DNA from: Eurosta solidaginis
Taxonomy: Eukaryota; Arthropoda; Insecta; Diptera; Tephritidae
Direction: 5' to 3'
Assembly (NCBI RefSeq): GCF_040869045.1
Contig: NC_090320.1
Location: 119,049,112 to 119,113,111 of the forward strand
DNA length: 64,000 nucleotides
Positions 30,775-42,457 of this stretch are shown here, piece by piece. The first letter of the stretch is position 1. Every line of letters begins with the position of its first letter. The position numbers and the translations under genes are program-made. The notes beneath the pieces are model-generated. The model saw nothing but the letters and a program-made list of their open reading frames with translations, was not told where the DNA came from and searched no databases.

Positions 30775-33700
30775 ATAATCTCTATCTCGCATATTGGAAG
30801 AAGATCGAGCAATCTTACTGTTGGAGGACATGTGGACGGAAAGGAACGTTTACTGACTTTAGATACGGGTGCATCTCATTCCATCATTCGAGCGGATTTA
30901 GTCAACAAAAAGATAAGACCATTGCTTGGAGCAAGATTACGTACAGCCACGGGAGAGGACACCCAGGTAATTGGAGAAGTAGAATGTGAAGTCGCAATTG
31001 GGAACGTCACGGTAGTACACAATTTTATAGTGGCAGAAATTGTTGATGAAATCATAATTGGAGTGGACTTCTTAATCGACCAGGGCATCAAGATCGACAT
31101 GCAAAGCAAGACGATGCGATATAAAAACATGGATGTACCACTTAATTTCGGCTACGAGAGAGGCTACAGCAGTAAACGAGTGTTGGTGGAAGAGAGTCAG
31201 CAAATACCACCAAAATCCGAAGCAGTCATCTGGGCAAAGGTTGATGGAGATTGTGGGACAAACAAATTGTGGGTTGTCGAAGCAGTAAACAAATCAGCAC
31301 TAAACATACTTGTAGGAAAAACCCTGGCTATGACAAAACAAGATGGACGTATTCCGGTAAGAGTACTCAATGAGTTCAAGTCACCACTCAAACTGACTAA
31401 AGGAGCTATTTTGGGAAGATGCCAAGAGGCTGAAGTGGTTATTAACTGTGAACGGCTCCAGGAATACGTTTCAGCTAGTAATACTGATCTTTCAAATGAT
31501 ATCACGGCATGGACGCAGGGGCTAGAGGAAGCATATCAGAGTAAGGCAAAACAACTGCTCCTAAAGTACGCGAACATATTTGACCAGGATGATTCTAAAC
31601 CAGGCCGCACCAACGTTGTGAAACATCAAATTGACACTGGAGATGCGAGGCCGATCCGTCAAGCTCCACGTAGTGTTCCACTGGCGAAGCGGGAAGTTGT
31701 GAGTCAAATCATTCAAGTAATGAGCGACAGCGGCGTCATCGAACCATCAGCTAGTCCATGGAGCTCACCGGTAGTACTTGTAAAAAAGAAGGATGGAAAA
31801 ATGAGATTTTGCGTGGACTACCGGAAGTTGAATGACGTAACGAAAAAGGATAGCTACCCATTGCCAAGAATTGACGACACTCTGGACTCGCTATCTGGTA
31901 CGAAATGGTTTTCCACACTGGACTTGAAAAGCGGCTACTGGCAAGTTGAAGTGAAGGAGGAAGATAAAGAGAAAACAGCCTTCAGTGTGTCTTTGGCAAT
32001 TTACAGTGATGCCTTTTGAACTTTGTAATGCACCAGCTACTTTTGAGAGACTCATGGACCAGGTACTGAAAGACTACATTGGAAAACATGCTTGATGTAC
32101 GTGGACGACATCATCGTATTGGCAAGAATTTTGATGAACATCTTAAGAACTTGAAGGAAGTTTTCGAGAGAATAGTTGGCGCTGGTCTGAAGTTAAGTCC
32201 CAAAAAGTGTGCGCTGTTTAAAAAGGAAGTAAATTATTTGGGTCACAAGGTAACGACAGAGGGCATCTGCACTGCGAACGAAAAGATAGAGGCTGTAAAG
32301 GATTGGCCCATACCACAGAACCTACATGAATTGAGAAGTTTTCTTGGGCTGTGCACATATTACCGCCGATTTGTACCAAATTTTTCCAGCTTAGCCCATA
32401 GCCTCCATGAGCTTACAAGAAAAAATAAAGCTTTTGAATGGAAGAAGTGGTTTCCAAACATTGAAGGAGCGTTTGTGCACTGCCCCAATGTTAGCATATC
32501 CGATTCCAGGAGCAACATTTATTCTAGATACAGATGCGAGTGGATATGCTATAGGAGGCGTTTTATCACAACTGGTCGATGGACAGGAAAATGTAGTTGC
32601 ATATTACAGCCGTTGGATTGGAAAACCAGAGAGGAACTACTGCGTTACGCGGAGAGAGCTGTTGGCATTGGTAGAGTGCATTAAACATTTTCACAAATAC
32701 CTCTACGGCCAGCGATTCCGTGTCAGGACAGATCACGCAGCGTTGAAATGGCTTCTGCAGTTCCGTAATCCGGAAGGACAATTGGCACGGTGGATCGAGC
32801 GACTACAAAGCTATGACTTTTCCATTGAGCATCGAAAAGGTAGTACCCATGGAAATGCTGATGCAATGTCACGAAGACCATGTAGTTTGGAATGCAAGCA
32901 CTGTTCAAAGGCCGAGGCTAAAGAAGACATTATAGATGTCCGGCTAATGACTATAACGTGTACGGATGAATGGGACAAGGAACAACTAAGGAAGTGTCAG
33001 CTAGAAGATACAGATCTGTCACATGTTATGCAAGGGCTAGAACGAAACGAAAGACCAAGCAGAGAGTCCCAATGCGAAGTCATATTGGGCACAGTGGAAC
33101 AGTTTAGAATTGATATCCGGTTGCTTGCATCGAGTATGGGAGAGTGAGGATGGTCAATGCAAGAAGAAACTGATAGTTGTTCCCATAAAGAGGATTCCTG
33201 ACGTGCTCAGCGAGCTACACAATGGTCCAAGTGGAGGTCATCCTGGAATCACGAAGACACTCGAGAAAATTAAGCAGAGATTCTATTGGTTTGGTTGCCG
33301 TCAGACGTTCACCGAGTGGATTGCCAATTGCGAGGTATGCAACAGAGCGAAAGGGCCCAAAACCCGAAGTCATGGCCAGATGAAGCAGTATATTTTAGGT
33401 GCACCCTTTGAAAGGACCGCCATGGATGTCGCAGGTCCATTTCCTACTAGCAACCGCGGAAACAAATACGTACTGGTGGTTATGGATTATTTCAGTAAAT
33501 GGCCAGAGGTATACCCAATCCCAAACCAAGAAGCAGAAACAGTAGCAGAAGTGGTTAAAAACGAATGGGTTGCAAGGTATGGTGTACCAATGGAGTTACA
33601 TTCTGACCAAGGCAGGAATTTTGAATCAGCTGTGTTCCAAGAAATATGCAAGAATTTGGGCATTCGAAAAACACGGACAACTGCATTGCATCCTCAGTCC

Positions 33701-34282
33701 GATGGTATGGTGGAACGTTTCAATAGAACATTGGAGGAGCATTTAAGGAAAATAGTAGACAAGTACCATAAGGACTGGGATACACACATATCATTATTCT
33801 TGATGGCCTACCGATCGGCAGTACATGACACAACGGGCCAAACTCCCGCAAAGGTAATTTTTGGCAATGACCTTCGACTGCCAGCTGATTTGAAGTATGG
33901 GATAGATGCCGATGCGGAGAGGAATGTCAAGAAATCCACTGATGTCTTGGAAGAAGAGCTGAGAGAGATACACGATCTGGTAAGGCAACGAGCAAAGATT
34001 ATGAGTGACAAGATGAAAGCGAGGTACGATAAAGCAATTAATTCGGAAGGGTTTCAGGAAGGAGATTTGGTGCTGCTATACAACCCACAACGAAAAAAAG
34101 TTTTGTCCCCGAAATTGCAGTGTAACTGGGAAGGCCCATACAAAGTTGTAAAACGGATCAACGATGTAGTGTACCGCATACAAACCACTACCAAACCACG
34201 AACCAAAATGAAGGTGGTTCATTTGGAAAGATTAGCAGCGTTTAGATCGAGAGATTTGTCTGATCGGGACAATCAGACTTAG
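30718..34282 (+). pseudogene. Copy B pol: protease, RT, RNase H, integrase with four indels
   Basis: Entered by -1 frameshift. Protease: LLTLDTGASHSIIRADLV (DTG at about 30859) and IIGVDFLIDQGIKIDM. RT is intact to [16 protein letters not shown]; an 8-nt deletion near 31988 and single-base losses near 32068 and 32130 wreck the MPFGL to YLDD stretch. A further deletion near 32447 breaks the frame before RNase H (FILDTDASGYAIGGVLSQ). A 17-bp deletion at about 33065 lies between AGCAGAGAG repeats. Integrase (33110-34282) has zinc-domain HPGITKTLEKI, CEVCNRAKGP, and the core D, D and E in AMDVAGPF, HSDQGRNF and DGMVERFN. Role: replication and integration of the element. Confidence 0.88.
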
Positions 34283-34293
34283 GTGGAGGGCAG
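34281..34293 (+). other. Polypurine tract of copy B
   Basis: AGGTGGAGGGCAG directly before the 3' LTR, identical to that before the shared LTR and to the copy C equivalent on the minus strand. Confidence 0.65.
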
Positions 34294-35001
34294 TGTCACG
34301 GATATTAGCATCACTAAGCTATACCATCACTAAGGCCATGCTAAGCAGTATTTACGTCAATAATCAAATCAAGTATACACATATATAAGGCAGCCCAGAG
34401 AGATGTCACACACAGATGCATTTACTTATACGCCTATGTGTACTCGAGACTGTAAACTACAAACATTCACATCAATAATTCAATCATTATGTATCTACAT
34501 AAACGAATAAATAATTGAGTCTACACATATGTACGTATACGAGCAGTGGAGCGGCAATGCACAAACACATGCATATATCTTATCTGAGTTGTCACAAGAG
34601 AGGGCAATAATTTGTGCACGTAGTTGTGGCTGGCGATTTTGTAGCCAAAACTACTAGTAAGTTCTGGAATGGAAAAGCCTAGAAGTATGCAATTAGAAAT
34701 CAAAAAGTATAAAAGGCGCGACAGTAAAGGCGAGGAGTTTGAGTTTGATTTGAGTTGTCAAGCAGTTACGACTAAGACGATATCTAGCGAGCAATAGCAG
34801 TATTATTTTGAATAGTGGAGTTTCATTTGAGCTATCAGTTTGGTTATTAAGCTATTCGTTGCACAGTTTGAGTGTTATTGTGAAGTATTTTAATAAAGGC
34901 CATTTTTCCATTATTCAATATTGGAGTTATTTATTCAACAGTTTAGCGATACGAACCTAGCAAAAGGGCAAATAAGAGGAATTTGCAGCAAATTCGTTAC
35001 A
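34294..35001 (+). repeat. 3' LTR of copy B
   Basis: 708 bp from TGTCACGG to TTCGTTACA. TATAAAAG at 34708-34715 and AATAAA at 34892-34897. Differences from 28645-29350 include loss of GA in CTCGAGAGACTG and an inserted ATGGA-like stretch near 34670. Confidence 0.93.
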
Positions 35002-35096
35002 GTATCATACAAAGTAGAAAAGACAATAGATTTAAATTAAATAAAACCTGATCCAACAAAAAGTTATAGGGTAGGTTATCTTTTATAATTATGTTA

Positions 35097-35435
35097 CTAT
35101 TCGCTATCATCACTTTCATTCGATGAGTCACTTGTGGAATAGTCATGAGCATCAGCAACACTACTGTGAAAGCTTGAAACAACTGGGGTATTTATTGACT
35201 CCTCAACATTATAGGGGGACAGTAAATTTAAGACTTCTGAAGTCAGACTTTTAAATTTTTTCTTAGGTATCTCCCTAAAACTGTTAGCTAAAGGATCCGA
35301 TGTTATAAGCAAGATATTCATAAGATCTCTATTCGTGGCTTCACGGGACTGCTTTTGTGTGTTATCATCCCTGAATCGTCTCAAATCTTTGTTACGGGCT
35401 TCCTGTGCTTCCTCAGAAAGTTGACCATTTACCAT
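35097..35435 (-). CDS. Unknown 112-residue ORF, probably the 3' end of a truncated gene
   Basis: Opens MVNGQLSEEAQEARNKDLRR, continues FRDDNTQKQSREATNRDLMN, LITSDPLANSF and PKKKFKSLTSEVLNLLSPYN, and ends in an acidic Ser-rich tail (STSDSSNESDDSE). I recognise this pattern from C-termini of uncharacterised insect and cnidarian proteins that look transposon-derived, but I cannot name the family. The ATG is the last codon before the TTTA-repeat tail of the neighbouring LINE. The LINE probably cut the gene, and the true N-terminus is elsewhere. No partner fragment was found on the far side of the LINE. Confidence 0.45.
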   Translation of the reverse strand: MVNGQLSEEAQEARNKDLRRFRDDNTQKQSREATNRDLMNILLITSDPLANSFREIPKKKFKSLTSEVLNLLSPYNVEESINTPVVSSFHSSVADAHDYSTSDSSNESDDSE

Positions 35436-35633
35436 TTATTTATTTATTAAGTCTATGAACACATGTTCTTAGAGACTACCAATGAAAAAACTTACAGCAT
35501 ATTATTAACAAAATTCTTACAGACTACTAACAATTTTCATACAATTAAAAAACTGACTACAATTAAGAAATACAAAAAGTTAACAAGTCAGTGAAAAACT
35601 AGCACTTACAGACTAATATAAAAGAATTGATAA

Positions 35634-38528
35634 CTAAAAAACACACTTTAATAAATTAATAAAAACATTCTTCGACAAAGAGAAATCAAGTTCGACAAAA
35701 TATGAGATCTTATTAAATTCATTCACAGCGCAGGTAATTGGGGAATTTCTCGCATAATTAGTTCTACTATTAATGCCATAAAAAGGGTAAAAGCTTCTAA
35801 GTTCTCTTCTTGGAACATTAAAATTAATTTTCTCAAGAAGAGCAGCACAATCTGTATCCCCATGGATGATGCAATATAAAAAGGTCAAAGAAATAATAGA
35901 CCTTCTCGCTTCTAAATTTTTAAGATTTAAAAGAAGTAAACGTGCATTATATGAGGAAAGAGGGCTAGTAAATCTAAGTGACCGCAGACAGTATTTAAGA
36001 AAAACTTTTTGAACTCTCTCAATCCTATTAATTGCAAACTGTTGGAACGGTCGCCAAATGATAGTGGCATACTCGAGATGAGATCGTACAAGTGAATTGT
36101 AGAGCAATTTGAGTGTATACGGGTCAGAGAACTCTGCACTATTACGCTGAATAAAACCAAGCATTGCATACGATTTGGCTATGATAAAGTTTACATGGCT
36201 GTTGAAAGAAAATTTGGTATCATAAACCACACCAAGGTCCTTGATTTTATCAACAGTCTGCAGTGGTTTGTTATCAATGGTATATGAACTATTAAACTTA
36301 AAGCGCAATTTAGAGTAGGTTACGTGAAAGCATTTATTAATATTTAAAGAAAGGTGCGATCTATCGCACCAGGAATAGAGATTATTAATTTCACACTGAA
36401 GTTCGAACATATCGCGCGAAGACTGTATAATGGAGAAAACTTTAAGATCATCAGCGTACAAGAGAAACCTAGCATACGAAAAGCAAGTGCTGATGTCGTT
36501 GATGAACAGGACAAAGAGCAAGGGTCAAGAATACTGCCCTGCGGAACGCCGGAAGTTGCAAGGTATGGATCGGATGATACACCATCAATGCAGACAATAC
36601 ACCATCTGTTAATTAAATAAGATTTTAGCCACTGCAGAAAATTTGAGTGAAAACCAAGACAGGAAAGTTTATGAATAAGGAGCTCATGTGATACCTTATC
36701 GAAGGCTTTGGAGAAGTCAGTATAAATACAATCCACCTGGTATCCAGATGCAAAAGCAGAAATACAATACTCACTAAACTCCACTAGATTGGTGACCGTC
36801 GAACGTCCCGCAACAAAACCATGCTGTTTGGCACAAATTAGGCTCTTCACTGAAAAGTATAACTTGTCTTTTACAACACATTCAAATAACTTCGAAAGAG
36901 TAGTGAGCTTTGATATAGGTCTGTAGTTACAGACATCGTTCTTATTTCCAGATTTGTAGATAGGCGTTATCGATGCAAGTTTCCAAGCATCAATAAACTC
37001 CCCGCACTGAAGTGACATATTAAACAGGATCTCAAGAGGCAAAACTAAGGCCGGACAACCTTTAAACAAGGCACTTGAGAGACCATCAGAATCTGTCTTG
37101 GCCGACTGCTTTAAATTAGTAATACCACTTGAGATATCGTCACATGAAATCGACATTGAACCGAAATCCAGAGCTGAATTTAAATCAGATACAAAGTCGA
37201 AAGAAGGGGCATCATCATAGGATGCAAAATTGGCACTAAAATAGTCCGCAAACAGGTTCACTACCGCATTAGGATTTGTAGCTACATTATCTTGGTAAAA
37301 GACAGAAGCAGGAACCGAGGAGCAGGTCCTTTTAGATTTAATAAAACTCCAAAATGTTTTTGGATTGGACTTAATATTTGTCTCAAAGCTAAGAATATAG
37401 TTTTTGTAAAGAAACTTATCCAAGCAGTTAAACTCCTTTAGGTACTGCTGATACTTCTCGTAAAAGAACAGATTCTTGGTCTGACTAAACTTTTTGTAGT
37501 ATTTGTTTCGCAAATTCTTCAATTTTTTTAAACCCTTAGTATACCAAGGTAATTTATACGGTTTTTTTCTTAAAGACTGGAACATGCCTGAAACATAGGT
37601 TAAAAAGCGTTGATCTAAATATCTCATAGCAAATGCTAACGTCTGAGGAGGAAAAAATATCAACCCAGTTAATTTCCGAGAAAACATGGTTAAGTATAGA
37701 CATGTCACACCGTGCAAAATTAAAAGCGATATCATCATTTACAGAGGGTACACAAAACACATAAAACTCAAGTTTAAGAACAATAGTAGTGTGATGCATA
37801 TCCGACGGAGCAAATGGTGCATGGCATTCGGAAATGTTAAAATTAATATTATCACTGAGGAATATAAGATCTAATATTCTGTCAAGCCTGTTAGTGAAGT
37901 TATTGATTTGCAGCAAGTTTAAGCTTAGCATGTTATCTATAAAATAAGTCTCATAGGACTTCATTATATTATTTGCCATGAGGCCCGAACCACAGAAACC
38001 CTGAGACCAAGTGACATCACTTAGATTAAAGTCACCTAAAATACATATATGATTATCATCAAGCTTATTAAGAACTACAGATGAAATATTGTCAGCATGA
38101 GCTTTATAAAGATCTTCAGAACTATTCGGCGGAATATAAGATGCCATCAAGAATAGAGAGCCGGAGTACGTAGAGCCACTAACTTTAACACAGAGTTGGT
38201 CAAGTAGCGAATCGTTATTATCCAGCTGAATTAGGGAAGCATTATACTTGCGCTGAGCTGCAATAAGTACACCTCCACCTCGAGAACGCCCAGTTTTTTC
38301 GGCATCCCTGTCTTTACGGAAAACGACAAACAAATTGGGATCGAAGAATTCGCCATCAAAAAAGTCTGGAGTCAGCCAAGTTTCAACAATGACAAAAATA
38401 TCATACTCTAACTGCGAGCTCAGCGACTTAACATCATGCGCTTTTGTTCTGATGCCAGAAGCATTTTGAAAATAGATATTTAGTTGCTTGCTGACAGGAT
38501 TAGTATTGCCACTGGCAACTAAGGGCAA
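35634..38528 (-). pseudogene. LINE ORF2: endonuclease-reverse transcriptase, two frameshifts
   Basis: Starts near 38528, a few codons after ORF1 and in the frame of ORF1's N-terminal part. Endonuclease: NIYFQNASGIRTKAHDV, IFVIVETWLTPDF, RGGGVLIAAQRKYN, HICILGDFNLSDVTW and SDMHHTTIVLKL. Frameshift 1 lies between 37738 and 37554. RT: SITPIYKSGNKNDVCNYRPI, DCIYTDFSKAFDKVSHELL, TSGVPQGSILDP, then frameshift 2 near 36520, then LFVLFINDIS and FLLYADDLKVFS (YADD). The C-terminal segment RVQKVFLKYCLRSLRF is normal for the group. All catalytic boxes can be seen, but in three frames. Confidence 0.87.
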
Positions 38529-38538
38529 TTCGATTGCC

Positions 38539-39944
38539 TTACCTCTTTGGGAAAAAACGAAATGACCGAACGTTCACCCCAGCAGGCGACAAATCTGGTG
38601 ATAAAACGGCATCATATAGTGTTTCTGTAACACCAAGCTTAAAGTTGACTTTTGTTAATGAGTCAAGCGGAGTGTCATTTTTTATAAGCCTTTTGCAGGC
38701 AAAGTTAGACTTATCAGCCTTCAGATGTCTTACCAGATAACTAATGATATCGTTAGAGGAAACTGATGGCTGAAATGATGATAAGTGCAGCCAACTCATA
38801 CTAACTACACCCAATTCTGTACTTATATTTGATCCAACAAAATTTGGCTTACGGCGGTTAAAATTTTCGTTGCGTTTACTTTGTACAGAAGGAGTTGTAG
38901 TTACAGACTTCACAGTAGTAGAAGATGCAGATACTATAGTTGATGCCAAACTCGAAGACGAATTTGAAATTGAAGTCGAATACGAAGCAGCAGTATTCAA
39001 CTGCTTGTGACGCTTAGTTACAGCATTACGCATTTTGTTATTATTTCCATCACTTTCACAAGTATCATTGGAAAAGGCAGGATCAGATCTGAGTACCGAA
39101 GAAAACAAGCTAATATTATTAGCAGAGGCATTAACAGTATTTCAGCACCTTCTGTTGCTAACGTATTAATGCTTACAATATCAACAGTAGAAGCATTCAT
39201 GTTGACAACAGTACCAGCAACGTTAGATGTTACTTCATTCATGTTAGCAGCAGCGTTTATATTATCAACAGCACCAGCCCTGTAGTCAGGACTGCCGTCA
39301 ACAATATGAGCACACTCCGCAACAGTTTATTTAGAAACAGAGCCAAAAGCAGAATTCGAGAAAGCGTAGGTATTCAACGGCAATTCTGCATTAAATTTAG
39401 CAATATCAGCTTTTAAGTGCCTGAGCTCATTAGAAACGACTGTGTTATTGTCACACAGTGACTGGTACATAGAGCGAAGCTCAATTTGCAAGTCACTAAC
39501 TTGAGTACGTAGGTGGGTACCTTCAGCTACCGATGATTCAAGCAAACACAAGAGCTTTGCATTATTAGAATTTAGCGAAGTAATTTCTCTCATTAAACAT
39601 TTAAGTGTTGATTCGACACTGAACATATTATTAGTATTATTGCTTTTGATTACAGCATCACCATCCGATTCGTTCGAAAAAGTATTGTTTAGAGAGAGAG
39701 ACGGTGAGCGAATAGAACTGCGACGCTCACACGCACAAGCATTACAATAAAAAGCACTATTGGATTCGTTTAAAAAGTCGAGATCGGTCTGCAACACACC
39801 CACACAAGGCAGATGAAAAAAATTGCAGCACTTAGCACATTGAACTTTTGGTTGAGTGCGATCAACCCTAAGACCACAACTACACGGCATTTTAGGAGTA
39901 TATATGTAAATACTTAGAAAATTAAAACAAAAAAGCACAAGCAA
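38539..39944 (-). pseudogene. LINE ORF1 with N-terminal PHD-like zinc finger
   Basis: Begins at 39944, or more likely at the internal ATG before PCSCGLRVDRTQPKVQC. Cysteine/histidine spacing C-x-C, C-x2-C, H-x2-C and C-x2-C within about 50 residues fits a PHD-type finger (CAKCCNFFHLPCVGV, AFYCNACACE). A coiled coil follows. A TAA at 39327-39329 and a frameshift near 39110 interrupt the low-complexity middle, rich in Thr/Ser/Ala/Asn. The C-terminal domain (SWLHLSSFQPSVSSNDIISY, VNVRSFRFFPKR) resembles an RNA-binding end domain seen in PHD-type ORF1 proteins. Confidence 0.7.
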
Positions 39945-40000
39945 GCTGTTTAGACCAGCAGGCTAACCCCAAAGGAAAATTAAGGGCCGGCCACCCTAAT

Positions 40001-41637
40001 GCAATCTAGTGCAAAACCGCTTATTTGTTACGGCCGTTAGCACTTATACTAAAAGGAAAAGTGACGTTTCGTTAAGTTACCCCGCCAAAGGCCTGTTAGC
40101 TTTGGGGGTAAACGGAATGCGTGGAAAGGAAACTCTTTCACTTGGATTAAAATCGCAGCAGTTTACGCACGCTCGTCTTGAAGCCGCAAGTTTAAACCAC
40201 ATCAAACGTCACACCGCCAGAACGCAGAGTCCCTGGATATATTAAAGGTAATATTGTAGCAATTGCATGCTTGCACCTTTAAACTCTCCTTCTGTTATTT
40301 TCCACTGCATATTTTGTGAAATAAAGTTTAGTGAAATTTTAATATTAATCACTGCCTTTCTTTCCTAACCTCCATCGAGAGAAACTAGTCTGGAATCCGC
40401 CAGCTCACGTTTTCATGGTCCTTCAGCGCCAGTAAAGGAGTCAGAAATATATCGAGATACAGTCCACTAATAAAACAATTAAATTTATCAAATCATCACA
40501 TCAAGCGTTGACTACAAAGCCATTCCGGACAAAACAACGGAATTTGTTCAGCATCAATACACTAATAAAAGCGTTGGTTAAAAGGTATGTGCTCAAATTA
40601 AAAGTGACACAAAGAAAAAAGTGGTTAAGTTTTTTTTTTTCATATAAATCACACGCGGTGATAAAAAATTTGCAAAAAAAAAAAAAAGTGACACAAGAGA
40701 AAAGTGTAAAAAATTGTTTGTTCATATTAATCACATGCGGTGATTAAAAAATTACTGAACAAACAGTGGTATTGCAAAGCCTTTTGTCTATCCAATACTC
40801 TCCCCCACCCGTGGTAAGAGGTATTGGACACAGCCTAATGCTAGCAGTCAGTGGCTTTAAACTTCCCTTGAAACGTTGCACTGCACTGCACTTTCGGTTC
40901 TTGCAACCATCGCGGTTATAAATTATTATACAAATTTTGAGCTTATTCGTGACAAAAAGGTGCTTGTCCAAATTTCTGTAACACCACTTTCGTCGTTATC
41001 TGAATATTTAGAGAAAATCGCTATCACAGTGCTTTCTGCTCGTTTAAAAATTTAAACGTGCACACACACACGTTTTATTGCAAAAGACCATTTATTGGCT
41101 CTAGCTACAAGCGTTAATTTTGTGGCAAGCAAATTTTCCTTGGACACTTAGCACCAGCAATACATTTTATTAGAAGAGACATAACCTCACTCCTCATATT
41201 GCACACCGGTCACACATACAGGCTCACTGTTTTGTCAATTTAATTATAATATCTTCTTTTTTTTAAAAAAACAATATAAATTGGATTTGAGTCGTTCAAT
41301 CCTCACATTAATATTCGATTTTTTTTACTGTATCTTTATATCACATATTTATTATATTATATCACACACGTATATAATTATTTTTCATAAAATCTTGTAT
41401 TCAGTGGCGAAGAGCTGAAAGAACACTTTATTGCATATATATACATATATATTTGATTATAATAAATTTTAAAAGAACATAAGGAGGTGATTCCAAAATT
41501 TTTTCTTTTGCGTGAAAATTTGTTTTTGAGTGGTGGTGTTAGGTTATTGAAACCCTTCCCTTTGCTTCTGAGCATCAAACTTAAATTTTCTAATTAGGCC
41601 CTGCATAATAGCTATTCTCTGTTAAATATCAAACGAT
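40001..41637. other. Region between LINE and BEL gag; possible BEL LTR or leader
   Basis: No coding content with recognisable motifs. Contains a tandem duplication at 40597-40752, long A/T homopolymers and CACACACAC near 41060. Because a BEL-type gag starts at 41638 on the plus strand, part of this should be its LTR and leader. No second copy exists in the window to define an LTR edge. Confidence 0.45.
40597..40752. repeat. Tandem duplication of about 75 bp
   Basis: AAAAGTGACACAAAGA ... AATCACACGCGGTGAT (about 40597-40665) is followed by AAAAGTGACACAAGAGA ... AATCACATGCGGTGATT (about 40684-40745). The copies have diverged by indels in T and A runs. Confidence 0.7.
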
Positions 41638-42457
41638 ATGGAGAAATTCATTAAAGCAGCTGATGAGGTGGCACAGTTTGAGGCTGAATTCAACGACAGA
41701 CCTCAAGCTGAACACACAAAATATACTCTAGCCATTCACCAAGAAGAGTTAAAGAATAATTGGAGAAAGGCAAAGTTAGCTTATGAGGATCTCTTGTACT
41801 CTGAAACGGCAGAGAAAAAGGTGTTAGTGCAGGCCAAGCCGAAATACCAGGCATATGCACGCGGCAGTTCAACCATGGCTGAATTAATAGCAAAGCTAAC
41901 TAAACGTGATAAGGAGGGAGAAGGGACACCTGATCCAGAACACAGCATGCGACTACCTCCGTGCGATACGGATGTATTCAAAGGTGACTACCTCTCCTGG
42001 CCAACGTTCCGTGACATGTTCACGGCAATATACATACGGAATAAGCGCCTCACTCCAGTTGAGAAGTTATTTCACCTCAACCAAAAAACGCAGGGTGAGG
42101 CAAGGGATATAGTGAAAAAATGCCCACTTACAAACGAAGGGTTTGACACAGCGTGGAAGAATTTAGGGGAAAGATATGAGAATAAACGAATTCTCGTCAA
42201 TACCCAATTAAAAATATTATTCAATCTTGAAAGCGTAGAAAGTGAGTGTGGCACCGCAATTAAAACACTTCAGCGGGAAATAAATAACTGCATCTCAGCT
42301 CTAAAAGCTCATCAAATTGAAATAGGCAATTGGGATGCGATATTCACATATCTATGCTCCACCAAACTACCCGAAAGTACGCTAGCTTTATGGGAACAGA
42401 CCATAGAGAATAAAACTGAAATATCGAAATGGGAAGATATGGATAAATTTTTATCGG
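41638..42457 (+). pseudogene. BEL/Pao gag, 3'-truncated
   Basis: Starts at ATG 41638 and is open for about 273 residues of element sequence; the frame then runs into the X repeat and stops at 42544-42546. The core is the BEL-type capsid (DUF1759-like): LPPCDTDVFKGDYLSWPTFR, DMFTAIYIRNKRLTPVEKLF, HLNQKTQGEARDIVKKCPLT and WKNLGERYENKRILVNTQL. The N-terminal helical part (AADEVAQFEAEFNDRPQ) is typical too. Zinc knuckles, protease and pol are missing. No continuation appears on the far side of the X repeat. As Gag it would build the particle. Confidence 0.88.

Larger units (their letters stand above)
28645..35001 (+). mobile_element. Gypsy copy B (SAP-gag family), two LTRs, broken ORFs
   Basis: A full-length 6.36-kb element: LTR, tRNA-Leu-type primer site, gag with a SAP-like N-terminus, a -1 frameshift signal, pol (protease, RT, RNase H, integrase), polypurine tract, LTR. 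LTRs differ by about 1.5%, so insertion is fairly recent, yet gag has one nonsense codon and pol four indels. No target-site duplication can be assessed because the left LTR adjoins copy A. The right flank after 35001 is GTATCATAC. Confidence 0.92.
35436..40000 (-). mobile_element. Non-LTR retrotransposon (LINE) with PHD-like ORF1, jockey/CR1-like
   Basis: Minus-strand LINE of about 4.5 kb: ORF1 (39944 to 38539), ORF2 (38528 to 35634), 3' UTR and a TTTA/TAAA repeat tail at 35436-35449. The ORF2 sequence is related to the LINE at 1-3352 (similar GGGVLIA, ILGDFNLSDVTW and YTDFSKAFDKVSHELLIHKL motifs) but the two are clearly different families. The 5' end is not defined; 40000 is an estimate. 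At least three frame changes and one stop make it inactive. Confidence 0.85.
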
